A stretch of DNA of 64,000 bases from contig JACEEZ010009445.1 of the NCBI GenBank assembly GCA_016584305.1, positions 43,773-107,772 of the forward strand, given 5' to 3'. The notes under the pieces were generated by a model, which ran no database searches, was not told where the DNA came from, and worked only from the letters and a program-made list of their open reading frames with translations. A program made the translations under genes and the position numbers. Positions 1 through 9,639 of the stretch are shown piece after piece. Source of the stretch: Chionoecetes opilio (lineage: Eukaryota > Arthropoda > Malacostraca > Decapoda > Majidae). Position 1 is the first letter of the stretch; each line of letters opens with the position of its first letter.

Positions 1-432
1 CCCCACCCCTTCTTCACCACCAACACCCACCCCCTTCTTCACCACCAACACCCACCCCCTTCTTCACCACCAACACCCACCCCCTTCTTCACCACCAACA
101 CCCACCCCCTTCTCCATCACCAACACCCATCCCCTTATTCATCACCAACACCCCCTATTTCCATCACCAACACCCACTCACATCCCCACCACCAATACCC
201 ACCCCCTTCTCCATCACCAACACCACCCCCTTCTTCACCACCAACACCCACCCACTTCTTCACCACCAACACCCACCCCCTTCTTCACCACCAACACCCA
301 CCCACATCCCCACCACCAACACCCACCCACATCCCCACCACCAACACCCACCCCCTTCTTCACCACCAACACCACCCCCCTTCTCCATCACCATCACCCA
401 TCCCCTTATTCATCACCAACACCCAACCCCGT
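1..432. repeat. 25-bp minisatellite, (CCCCCTTCTTCACCACCAACACCCA)n-like
   Basis: The window opens inside a tandem array with a unit of about 25 bp built on CTTCTTCACCACCAACACC. Variant units swap in TTATTCATCACC or ACATCCCCACC. The array decays after about 430 and its left end lies outside the window. The pyrimidine/purine strand bias is strong. No coding sense is apparent. Confidence 0.9.
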
Positions 433-740
433 TTCCCAACCTTCATCCCATTGCAATGGCTCCCCAGTCCATTCTGCCTTCATCTGACGCACAAACATTT
501 TCCACATATTTCTCGTAACTGTTGCGGTCGGAAACGTCTGCAAAGTCTATGGAAAGGCACAGGTTTCTTGCTGCACCCATAAAGGATGCAATTATATACC
601 ATATCTTATAAACAAATCTCAAAAACACCCAAAATTCTTCAAGTGCGGTAATCCCTCACTATAGCGGACGGTTTGGGGGAAGGGGTCATCCGATAATCCG
701 TTATATCTGAAGTAAAATTTAAGGAATGAAAAAAAAAAAA
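433..740. other. Unassigned sequence
   Basis: No gene or repeat is recognised between the minisatellite and the first inverted-repeat element. A short A-run ends the segment at the element boundary. Confidence 0.5.
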
Positions 741-1249
741 TCAACCCAGTCTATCTTCAGCCCTCGGGTGGGGTTGTGGTATTCCCGCATTATTGTCACG
801 TTCACCGTTAACAGACTGATGACGACCTCTCTCATACTGTTAGCTGTTACGTTAGCAATACTTAAATTATATATTTTCATAATACGGCTGCATGATTTTA
901 TGAATGGCTTGCGATTTGAGGGTAAAACAACGACTCTGTATACATTCCATTACACTTGGCAGCGTAGCTCGTGCGACAATGCTGCACGAGTGTCCTTGAC
1001 ACAGGGCGCGCCCACCTGGTCATTCATAATTTCCCGGACATTCGCCCATCATGGAAGGTCACCCACGCATCGCACTCTTGTGTTCTGCACAACCAAGCAA
1101 AAAGAGTTATTTACAACGTAAATAAGTATGTAAACTATATTGAGAGCGAGAGAGTGAGGTGAGGAGGGTGGCGGCCTGGTAGAGGGGTGATATGACAACA
1201 CTGCAGGAATCCCACAACCCCACCCGAGGGTTCGAGATAGCTGGGTTGA
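741..1249. mobile_element. Inverted-repeat (MITE-like) element
   Basis: The left end (741-787) contains CCCTCGGGTGGGGTTGTGG followed by ATTCC. The right end (1205-1249) carries its reverse complement, flanked outside by TCAACCCAG and CTGGGTTGA, giving terminal inverted repeats of about 45 bp with a few mismatches. The 500-bp body has no convincing open frame. No target-site duplication is clear, so the family is not assigned. Confidence 0.7.
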
Positions 1250-2149
1250 CTAGTGTAGTAAGAAGCTGAAGGGTAGCTGAATTTGAAGCCATTCTTAATC
1301 ATAAACAGGTAGTAGGTCAGACGTGGAACGAGAGGTAACGCGAGTGAAAGAACTACATTAAGGGAAAACCGCACGGTATAAGTGCTGAAATCAAGCTGAG
1401 AGAGGAAGTGAGGTAGGCCGTTCAGGCGGGCAAACATAATCCAGCCTGCACGCTCACACATGACGTCCGGCTGGCCGGCAGCCGACCGGATTTCTTCCGA
1501 ATATAATGGATTAAATCTCTGTGTACAGAGATGCTTCAGGCTTCCCTTGCGAGCAGGGAGTACCTTGTGTGACGTCTTCGAGTCATGGGCGCATCGTTTG
1601 CTAGTTGTCAGGAGCGTTTTGGAAGCTCAGGGAATTTACAGATATTGATTGCGGATTAATTGAAAAGGGCTGACTGGTTGCGAAAAGTGACAACATATTG
1701 TTGATATACTCGATAATGGCTATATTTTTACTGTATTCAATCAAGAATGATGAAATGTTCTAGACGATTACTTAAGGCCTTAACAGCACTGTCAACAAGT
1801 TTTATGCATACACTTTTAGTGCTTCATGGTCAAATTTAGAGTTAACTGGAATTTCTTGCCTTAGCAGCTGCTGAGGTTCAGTAACAGTTTGTATTTCCTG
1901 ACGGCCCCTGACATCATAACCAACCAATCTGCAAGCCCTCGCTAGATCAGCAGCCATAGCGTGATAGCAATGGTTAGGGTGTGACAGACATGTTTATGCA
2001 GATATATAGGTAGGCGTGATAGTCGTGAAACGGGATAGCTGAATGTGCTATAGCCGAGTAAAAGGTAAAGATAAAGATGGGGGCATACGCTATGCTGCGT
2101 GAGACCTTGGTGCTCATCTCTGTCACATTAACCCTTGAGCCTGTGGTGG
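1250..2149. other. Unassigned sequence, no gene recognised
   Basis: Roughly 900 bp with no recognisable protein similarity and no tandem array on either strand. Short open frames here look like chance. Confidence 0.5.
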
Positions 2150-2366
2150 GTGAGAACTCATTACCCAGGGACACAGGGCTAGTGTGACATCCGAGTTACC
2201 ACAGTTACCTTCCCCAGGTTTCCCCAGGTACCCATTTATCAACCCCGAATAGGAGGAAGAATAGCTGGCTTGGCTGGTCGCCGACTTGCCCTGGCCCAGA
2301 TTCGAACCAGGGCCTGCAGATTTTTTAGCTAGGCACGCTAGCCACTACACGACGGAGGCGACTCCT
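2150..2366 (-). repeat. tRNA-derived SINE (minus strand)
   Basis: Read on the minus strand, the segment starts near 2366 with GTGTAGTGGCTAGCGTGCC, which fits a Pol III A box. About 40 nt later comes GGTTCGAATC, a near-perfect B box. The tRNA-like head is followed by an unrelated body running down to about 2150. No cloverleaf with paired acceptor stems is visible, so this is a SINE head and not a functional tRNA gene. Confidence 0.75.
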
Positions 2367-2668
2367 ATAGCCGAGGATTGAGTGTGAAAAAAAAGTATAT
2401 GAATCAGTACAGGTAGTAAATTTTATTAACATTTATGATCAATTCACCATTCAATAACTTGAATAATAAAGCAGCTCATGAAAAACTTGAATGTCAATAC
2501 AACAGCATGTATTGTGTGCAAGTTTTTGTGCATACTCATGGTCTCGGTAAAATGTGTGGATCCTCCAAAGGCAACACGGGTTGCAGAGAATCCTTAAAGT
2601 GATCCGTTACCCTTACTCACACCCCTTTGCTTGCCACTTTCATTTTTCTACCAGTTGTACCTTTACAG

Positions 2669-2806
2669 CTTGCCAGAGATGAGCTGTCTGCAGGCTGTGG
2701 TTAACACCCAGGTCATCAATGGCTTCACAGTCAGGTTGTCAAAGGCCAGAGAGAGTCGGCTGCTTACCTCACCCTCATGACCCGCTACCTCCAAACCAGC
2801 TACCAG
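2669..2806 (+). CDS. MUS81: MUS81 structure-specific endonuclease, internal exon
   Basis: An acceptor (CTTTACAG at 2661-2668) and a donor (CAG|GTAAGT at 2804-2812) bound a 138-bp exon. Its phase-1 translation begins LPEMSCLQAVVNTQVINGF and ends AAYLTLMTRYLQTSYQ. This corresponds closely to the C-terminal nuclease region of animal MUS81 (LPEs-LLQAVtNTQVIdGF...ESAAYLaLLTR). MUS81 with EME1/EME2 cleaves branched recombination and replication intermediates in the nucleus. The frame breaks once, near 2764, where two extra bases (or one missing base) separate the ESxx and AAYL parts. Intact splice sites argue for a real gene copy and against a processed pseudogene. The break may be an assembly error. 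Confidence 0.85.
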
Positions 2807-3025
2807 GTAAGTTACCTTCTGTAATTTTGTTTAGTTCTAGCCTGAACTCTAAGAAATAAAAAACAAGAGGCAAGGAGTGTGTATGTAAAGTTATAGCGTG
2901 AATGTTTCTATAATTAATGCTTCATTTTTAAAGCAGAGTACAGTGAAAAGCTTATTAACCTGAGAATATGTGTATTTCTGTATAATTTCTAAGGGCAATC
3001 TATGGTAACTTTTTTGTCCCCTCAG
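2807..3025 (+). other. MUS81 intron (219 bp)
   Basis: Short AT-rich intron between the two MUS81 exons. It starts GTAAGTTACC and ends CCCCTCAG. Confidence 0.8.
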
Positions 3026-3234
3026 AACAAGACTGTCAAGTCAGCTCAGCTGCAGGATCTTAATGGGAACCCGACTAGCCTCTCTTTTGAAATTGAAACT
3101 TCGATGTTACCATTCTCTGAATTCAATACAGCTTCCATGAAAACCAGCAACTTACTGTCAGAGAAATGTTTGCCAAGCACCTTCTGCAGCTGCATGGCAT
3201 CAGCGCTGACAAGGCTCGGGCAGTGGTTGACAAG
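3026..3234 (+). CDS. MUS81: MUS81, next exon
   Basis: This exon follows acceptor CCCCTCAG and ends AAG|GTAGTG. It reads NKTVKSAQLQDLNGNP..., then MLPFSEFNTASMKTSN and, one frame over, TVREMFAKHLLQLHGISADK followed by ARAVVDK. This matches MUS81 'FsdFN...VREvFArqLmqvrGvSgeKAaalVd', the helix-hairpin-helix end of the nuclease module. A one-base deletion near 3152 breaks the frame. The following terminal exon (animal MUS81 continues for about 70 residues) was not found; the next kilobases are repeats, so it lies further away or has been lost. Confidence 0.85.
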
Positions 3235-3301
3235 GTAGTGTTCTGTTCTCTTTAAATTAGTACACTGAATTTTAGTTAAATCACAAACATAACTGGGGGG
3301 G

Positions 3302-3345
3302 GGGGGGGCACTCAGTAGAGCACATACCTCCGCCCGAATATAAAA
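3302..3345 (+). repeat. 5' end copy of the CAGA-tailed repeat
   Basis: The sequence ACTCAGTAGAGCACATACC and the following CCGCCCGAATAT match the start of the repeat at 4441-4735. It stops after about 35 bp, where AT microsatellite and Tigger-like elements begin. It looks like the upstream piece of a repeat split by insertions, or a second fragment of it. Confidence 0.6.
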
Positions 3346-3364
3346 AAGTAAAAAAAAAAAAGTA

Positions 3365-3396
<32 letters not shown>

Positions 3397-3399
<3 letters not shown>

Positions 3400-3505
3400 G
3401 AGAACCTCGTTTATCCGGACCCACGGGGGGGAGCGCATGCCGGGTAACTCATTTTGCCGTTGTTTTGAGAGTTACTCCTATGGAATCCCCCAAAATCCTT
3501 TTTTT

Positions 3506-3581
<76 letters not shown>

Positions 3582-3895
3582 CCATCACAAGGAACTGGCC
3601 AAGGGCACAACAAAAATGGGTAACACAAAGGCCGCTTAGTTGCCAGTCCCTATAAAGAAGACAGTCAGAGAATAAAATAAAAAGTGGGGTGGGCCAATTT
3701 AGTTCGGGAGGTGTCTTGTTACTCTTCTTTTGAAAAGATGTAAGTCATAGGAAAGTGGGAAAAATAGAAACAGGAAGAGAGTTCCAGAGTTTATCAGTGG
3801 AAAAAAAAAAAAAAAAAAAAAAAAGCCTGGGTCGAATAGTGCCGTTGTTTGAGGCTGCCGTTGTTTTTAAATGCCGGTTAAACAAGGTTCTCCTG
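3397..3895. mobile_element. Tigger-like MITE, family T1 copy a
   Basis: Left end CAGGAGAACCTCGTTTATCC; right end GGTTAAACAAGGTTCTCCTG. TA occurs on both outer sides (3395-3396, 3896-3897). TIRs starting CAG with a TA target duplication are the hallmark of the pogo/Tigger branch of Tc1/mariner. The 0.5-kb body is non-coding and carries long T and A runs. Confidence 0.85.
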
Positions 3896-3905
3896 TATAT
3901 ATATA

Positions 3906-4021
3906 CAGGAGAACCTCGTTTATCCGCACCCTCGGGGGGGGGAGCGCATGCCGGATAACTCATTTTGCCGTTGTTTTGAGAGTTACTCTTATGGAATCCC
4001 CCAAAATCCCTTTCTTTTTTT

Positions 4022-4064
<43 letters not shown>

Positions 4065-4394
4065 CCCCCATCACAAGGAACTGGCCAAGGGCACAACAAA
4101 AATGGGGAACACAAAGGCCGCTTAGTTGCCAGTCCCTATAAAGAAGACAGTCAGAGAATAAAATAAAAAAGTGGGGTGAGCCAATTTAGTGAGGGAGTGT
4201 CTTGTTACTCTTCTTTTGAAAAGATGTAAGTCATAGGAAAGTGGAAAAACAGAAACAGGAAGAGAGTTCCAAAGTTTATCAGTGGGAAAAAAAGAAAAAA
4301 AAAAAAAAAAAAAAAAAAAAAAAGCCTGGGTCGATTAGTGCCGTTGTTTTGAGGCTGCCGTTGTTTTAAATGCCGGTTAAACGAGGTTCTCCTG
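3906..4394. mobile_element. Tigger-like MITE, family T1 copy b
   Basis: Second copy of the same family, head-to-tail with copy a and only 10 bp (TATATATATA-type sequence) away. TIR starts CAGGAGAACCTCGTTTATCC, right end GGTTAAACGAGGTTCTCCTG, flanked by TA. The body is close to copy a; the main differences are the poly-T and poly-A run lengths. Confidence 0.85.
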
Positions 4395-4425
<31 letters not shown>

Positions 4426-4440
4426 TATATATATATATAC
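4395..4440. repeat. (TA)n microsatellite
   Basis: About 45 bp of alternating TA directly after T1 copy b. With the TA runs at 3367-3396 and 3896-3905 it forms the landing pad for the two TA-targeting elements. Confidence 0.85.
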
Positions 4441-4655
4441 ACTCAGTATGAGCGCATACCTCTGGCCGAATATTTCATCAATTGGTTGCCATGGCAACCA
4501 ATTGATTTAAGTTTTTCAATTCGATTATTAAGTTGATTCAAGTTGTCAATAGATTTCATCCAAAATTAAATCAGTTCTTCCTTATACCAAATAGACTTGG
4601 TATACCGAGTTTGGTCCAAATCTATTCGTAACTTTTTGAGAAATCCTGTACACTA

Positions 4656-4692
<37 letters not shown>

Positions 4693-4735
4693 TCGGGGTG
4701 AAAACATAACCCTCCAACTTCGTTGGCGGAGGTAA
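4441..4735 (+). repeat. Interspersed repeat with (CAGA)n tail
   Basis: Starts ACTCAGTATGAGCGCATACC and ends with about ten CAGA units (4650-4692) followed by a short unique tail. An internal palindrome, TTGGTTGCCATGGCAACCAA, is at 4479-4498. The layout suggests a non-autonomous interspersed repeat. No protein is encoded. Confidence 0.6.
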
Positions 4736-5000
4736 TTAAGATATGACCTTACATTGCTGTTCTTTGCACAGTTGGAGTGTTTTTCTGCTTATGTCCCTTC
4801 CTAGTGTTTATTGTTGTATTGATTTTGAATTTTTATATATTTGCTTACTTTTCTAATACGTATACATATTGCATATTTATCCCCTACGATAAAAATTCAT
4901 AATCTGGGCTATTTTTATGATCACAGTGTCACTTAGAATAGGCTCACTAACCAGTCAAGAATTAATTTGCTTTAACTGGATCTCCCATCCTCCACACTTC

Positions 5001-5447
5001 TACCGTAGAAAACACTATAGTCGCCACCTGCCATATGTTACGAATTATAGCATCACTACTGATTTGTATGTGCCACTGAAGATGATACACAGTAGTTTAT
5101 ATCATGGCTGTATAATCTACCCTGTTTCAGCGTTGTTTTATGCTTTATATCTGCAAGTATATACGGTTTCAAATTTTGCTACTCGTTTTTTTCGGGCGAC
5201 GACGACGGCAGGAGGACACTCAGAACATAAACACTAGCTGGCGATCTTAGTGTGGTGGCCACTTTGTTGATATTTTTGTAATTTGTTCATTATAGCCATA
5301 ATATGACACAAAATGACACAGACTCTCCAGACAGCCCCTTCTAACTTTCCTGAAATCATGGATGTAGAAATGTAAGTATTAACGCCACCAGACGTCTGTA
5401 CATCGCAAAAAAACGTTGTCCTAGCGACTTTAGTGTTATCTACGGTA
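5001..5447. mobile_element. Short inverted-repeat element (copy 1)
   Basis: Ends TACCGTAGAAAACACTATAG and CTTTAGTGTTATCTACGGTA form TIRs of about 26 bp. The copy at 6230-6705 is nearly collinear. Both carry an internal ATGGATGTAGAAATGTAAGT segment that resembles a tiny start exon followed by a donor, but no protein can be followed from it. The 0.45-kb size fits a MITE; the family is not assigned. Confidence 0.7.
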
Positions 5448-5764
5448 GCCACTCCTGAGACACAGGACATAGAAAATGTCGGATATATTTGCTGCATGTT
5501 GTAAGAAGCGACTTAAAGGGATAAGGTTGAAGATCTAGAAAACCTTTCTCAAGTATTGGTTTGCTAGGGTAAGTAGAAGTAGAACAATACTAAAACTTTG
5601 ACCTAGTCCAAATTATATAATTCATGTTAAGTTCAGTACCACTCACATAAGTGTTAGCAAGCTTAAGTAAGTATTTTAAAGTCATGGACGAGCTGCTTAT
5701 TATTAAATTATTACTAAATATCTTCAATTCAACATTGTCAGTTAAGTACAGTAGTACAGTAGTA

Positions 5765-6967
5765 CATTCAAACCTCGGTTTTCGAACTTAATTCGTTCCC
5801 AAAAGTTGTTCTAAAACCGAATTGTTCTAAAACCAAAACACATTTTTCCATAAGAAACAATATAAATGGATTAATCCGTTCCTGACCCCCAAAATGAAGA
5901 CTTTTTTTACAAAAATTAAAATTAAACTAACCTAACCCCCACCCCCCAAAAAAAAAAAATTTAACTCACTCACTAACCTAACCTAACCTAATCCCACGCT
6001 TTAACCTCCTAACTAAAGCCAAATCTGCATTAAATAAGTGTCCGCGGTAAGGGAAGACAGAGGCGATGCAGGTCACAAGAGGAAGAAGAGTGAGGCGCTC
6101 GTAAACCCTTCTCTCTCCCTATAAACAACATGTCATTATCTCCAAAAGTAATGATTTGAGACGGAAGACCATAGAGAGAATGTTTCCTAGAATCCAATAA
6201 GGTAAACAGAAACCAAACTCCAAATTGTGTACCGTAGATAACACTTTAGTCGCCAGCTGCAATAATGTCGCCAGCCGCCAAATATTATGAATTATAGCAT
6301 CACTACTGATCATCACTACTGATGTGTATGTGCCACTGAAGATGATACACAGTAGTTTGTATCATGACTGTATAATCTACTCTGTTTCAGTGTTGTTTTA
6401 TGCTTTGTATCTGCAAGTATATATGGTTTCAAATTTCGCTACTCGTTTTTTTTTTCGGGCGACGACGACGGCGGAAGGACACTCAGAACATACCTTAGTG
6501 TTGGTCGCCACTGGTGATATTTTTGTAATTTGTTCATTTATAGCCATAATATGACACAGATGAAGACACAAAATGACACAGACTCTCCAGATAGCCCCTT
6601 CTAACCTTCCTGAAATCATGGATGTAGAAATGTAAGTATTAACGCCACCACACGTCTGTAAATCGAAACAAAGTTGTCCTGGCGACTTTAGTGTTATCTT
6701 CGGTAGGGAGTTTCGGTCCAAGTGTAAAATAATACTGAAATAATGCACAACACAAGAAAAATCATCAAAATTAAAGAACAGTTCGTAGCGGGTGTTTACT
6801 AAGTGAGGGCCGCGGCGTGACTTGACGCCAGTGACGCACACAGTTGCCGAGTAGCTTGTTCGGCAACCGAGTTATCGTACGGTAACCGGTGCAATTATGA
6901 GTTTGAAATTTTGTTCGTGAACCAATTTGTTCGAAAAGGGAGACGTTCGTAAATCGAGGTTTGAGTG
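5765..6967. mobile_element. Tigger-like element, family T3
   Basis: Left end CATTCAAACCTCGGTTTTCG and right end CGTAAATCGAGGTTTGAGTG are inverted, with TA outside both (5763-5764, 6968-6969). Subterminal GTTCNAAANC motifs repeat on both sides. The body contains three AACCT (TTAGG-type) units near 5974-5990 and a nested inverted-repeat element at 6230-6705. No transposase is detectable. Confidence 0.8.
6230..6705. mobile_element. Short inverted-repeat element (copy 2) nested in T3
   Basis: Ends TACCGTAGATAACACTTTAG and CTTTAGTGTTATCTTCGGTA mirror copy 1 at 5001-5447, and the bodies align along their length with small indels. It contains an extra short duplication (ATCACTACTGATC). Confidence 0.7.
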
Positions 6968-6969
6968 TA

Positions 6970-7255
6970 CTTAAAAAGTGGTGACGAAACATTTGACACA
7001 TTCACTTAACACTCTGACCTCTACACATAAACATCAACCGATTTAATTAATTTCTTATTATTGACCGTGGATTGTCTCCGCAATCAGTGAAGGCAAATTG
7101 TTCAAAAAATGTTCTAAATTAAGAGAAAATATACTTCGATGATGAGCAACAACACTGTTGATGCCACACTAGCACATAGAAGACTGACACGCTGGTCCTG
7201 GTGGTGGTTTTACGAGTTGCACACCCAAGGTTTCATATTACTTGGACATGTATTT
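6970..7255. other. Unassigned spacer
   Basis: No feature recognised between T3 and the LINE tail. Confidence 0.4.
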
Positions 7256-8388
7256 ACCTAGTTGTATTTACCTAGTTATGTTTTTACGGGGCCTGAGCTA
7301 AACTCGTGTGGTCCCGTCTCCGTATCTACATTCATCCAGTCTTTCTTTCAATGGTGCACATTATGTGCCGTTATCACCTCCTCATTTAGTCCATTCCAAA
7401 CTTCTACATTTCTATGAGGGAAGCTGTACTTCTTTATGTTGTTCAGGCATCTCACTTTTCCTAATTTTGTTACAGTATATGTCCTCTTGTGTATCAATCT
7501 TCTCTTTGTTTCCGAGTCAATATTCTCTCATTGTTTGTTTCTTGCATCTTAGTTATCAGTTTTAAATTGTTATTAAGTCTCCTCTTTTTCCTCTCTGCTC
7601 GAGTTTTGGTAACTTTATTTCCTTCAACCTTTCCTCATAACATAGTTCTTCTAGCTCTGGTACCATCTTTGTTGCCATTCTCTGTATCCTCTCCAACTTT
7701 TTCACATACTTCTTTTTATATGGGGACCATACAATGGCAGCTTATTCCAATTTTGGTTGGATCATTGTAGTAATTATCTTTCTCGTCATATTTTGTAATG
7801 AAATGCCACTCTAATATTCTCCAACATCCTGCATGTATCTCCAAATATTTTATTTCTGTTTTTCTGGTTGTAGGCTATTTTGCATTATCACTCCCAGGTC
7901 ATTTTCTTCACGAACCTTTGTAATTACTTTATTTCCCATTATATATGGGACATTTTATATCTCTTTTCACTTTATCCAATTTCCATCACATGACACTTAT
8001 TCACATTAAATTCCATTTCCCATCTTCTGCTCCATTCGTAGATCTTGTTCAGGTCATTTTGTAGTGTTTTACAATCTTTGTAGCTTTTCATTTCTCTTAA
8101 TTGTTTTGCATCATCTGCAAACAAACTAATATAACTTTTTATTTCGTCAGTCATGTCATTGACATAAATCATGAACATTATTGGTGCCAACACTGATCCT
8201 TGTGGTACCCCACTAAATACCTTTCTCCATTCAGACTTTTCATCCTTTACTACTGTTCTCATTTCTCTTCTTCTCAGATAACTTTCATACAGGTTTGGAT
8301 CATCCCATTGATTCCTCCTATTTTTTCTAATTTCCAAAGTAGCTTCTCATGGGAACTTTTTCAAATGCCTTTTTAAGATCTAGATACA
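7256..8388 (-). pseudogene. LINE (CR1/Jockey-like) reverse transcriptase, 3' half with tail
   Basis: On the minus strand, 8337-7972 reads a reverse-transcriptase palm: GVPQGSVLAPIMFMIYVNDM, then ISLFADDAKQLREM, where FADD is the catalytic box. The upstream LDLKKAFEKVP block (8388-8345) is cut by the TIR element starting at 8389 and continues across it at 20371-20410. The 3' region down to 7256 is frameshifted and ends in a TTACCTAGTTGTATTTACCTAGTT-type repeat, the LINE's 3' terminal repeat. Parallel copies lie at 20690-22500, 22520-28905 and 43632-43925. Not functional. Confidence 0.85.
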
Positions 8389-8503
8389 CACTACCCTCCC
8401 GAGTTTCGCGCTTGCTTTCTTCCGGAGGCATAGCGCGAAACTCGCTGATTGCGAAACTCTGGTATTGAAAACACTGTAAAAATGCTTATTTAGTCCGGTT
8501 TTT

Positions 8504-8507
<4 letters not shown>

Positions 8508-8540
<33 letters not shown>

Positions 8541-8600
8541 CTACAGCGCCGTTAGGCAGTGACCTCCAGGGTGGGATGGTAGGCCCTGGAGGTTAACTTG
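8508..8600 (-). repeat. (GT)n plus inverted SINE tail
   Basis: About 28 bp of GT dinucleotide is followed by a segment (GCCTACAGCGCCGTTAGGC...) that is the reverse complement of 9575-9639. It represents the SINE tail on the opposite strand just inside the left T4 end. Confidence 0.7.
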
Positions 8601-8616
8601 AGGGCTGTGTACCTAC

Positions 8617-8690
8617 CGTATTTTACAGCTTTATAAGACTCACTTTTTCCCCCACAAAATATCCTGAAAATGCCCCAAGCCCCTGTCCAC
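8617..8690 (+). repeat. Decayed T5-family element end
   Basis: TACCGTATTTTACAGCTTTA and the following TAAGACTCAC match the T5 terminus (CCATATTTTACGGCTTATAA) found at 24222 and 27911. No matching right end was found nearby. Confidence 0.5.
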
Positions 8691-9221
8691 CCAGCAGTGA
8701 ATGGGTACTGGGTGTTAGCCTAGGGTTTGTGACCCACCTCCCGGGGTGGTGGCTTCGGCCAACACTACGTAGAGAAGAGGAGGGAGGAGAGGAGCTTGAG
8801 GTTGAGCTTGATTGGGAGTCACCCAGCGGATGCTGTTTTGGTCTGAGTGAGTGAGCTTGACACATATCTTGTCAGCTGATGGTTGTGTGACAGTGTTATA
8901 CGGCAATAACACTGTCACAATGCCTTCCTCTCTTCTCTCCTGTCTCCTCCAGTACCTCCAGAAACCACAGTACCCCACACGTCATGGTTAATCACTTATA
9001 AAGGAGTATTTTATGGTAAATAGTAAGGAACGGCGGGGGTGTAAGGTAAGGTGCTACTCATTTCGAGGTGTTACCTATCTTATGCGACACTGGCTGCTCC
9101 TGTAGAGAAAAACACAAACAAATGGGAAAAAACAAAGCAAACCTACATACAAGCTATACTAAGCCTATTATAATACTATACTAAGCAGGAAGGAAGGAAG
9201 AAGTGTCCCGTACGTCTCTTA

Positions 9222-9639
9222 TGGGAGGCGGTAGCAGAGTGGTTAGCGTCAGATATATGTCAAGCTCGAGCACGAGCTTGACAGACGACCTACAAAGTGA
9301 TACTAAGCAGAAAAGGTCACAAGAAGAAGAAGTCTCCGAGTGGCGTTCTCGGTGATCCGAGTTCGATCCTTGATGAGGGCTGTAAAATCCACTTAAAATC
9401 TTTCTCTACACTGTTGAGTGGCCTAACTAAGAACACCCACACGCTGCCCATTAACTCTACCTTCGATAGCGAGTGCATCGGAGGACACGGGGCGGCATGA
9501 GCCTCTAATCACAGGCGTCACTATAGAAATTCTGTCTGCGCCACCACGGGCAAGGGCCAACCATCACAGCCCTCAAGTTAACCTCCAGGGCTCTACTCTC
9601 CACTCCTGGAGGTCACTGCCTAACGGCGCTGTAGGCACA
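9222..9639 (+). repeat. tRNA-derived SINE
   Basis: An A-box-like TAGCAGAGTGGTTAGCGTC (about 9231) and a B-box-like GAGTTCGATCC (about 9357) head a 0.4-kb repeat. Its tail (GGGCAAGGGCCAACCATCAC ... CGGCGCTGTAGGCACA) recurs at 26575-26685 and, inverted, at 8541-8600. The A-B spacing of about 120 nt is too long. The excess contains a perfect hairpin, GTCAAGCTCG/CGAGCTTGAC, at 9257-9280. The gypsy LTR starts exactly at the SINE's end. Confidence 0.75.

Noticed and set aside
1..432. CRISPR-like spaced repeats
   Set aside because: Units are contiguous 25-bp tandem repeats without unique spacers, in a eukaryotic genome.
2290..2366. A functional tRNA gene
   Set aside because: A and B boxes are present but no acceptor-stem pairing or terminator is visible and a SINE body follows.
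3437..4166. Open frames rich in Phe or Lys around poly-T/poly-A runs
   Set aside because: They are translations of homopolymers inside Tigger-like MITEs, present on both strands.
5974..5990. Telomere or interstitial telomeric array (AACCT)n
   Set aside because: Only about three units inside a Tigger-like element; too short to be more than suggestive of an arthropod.
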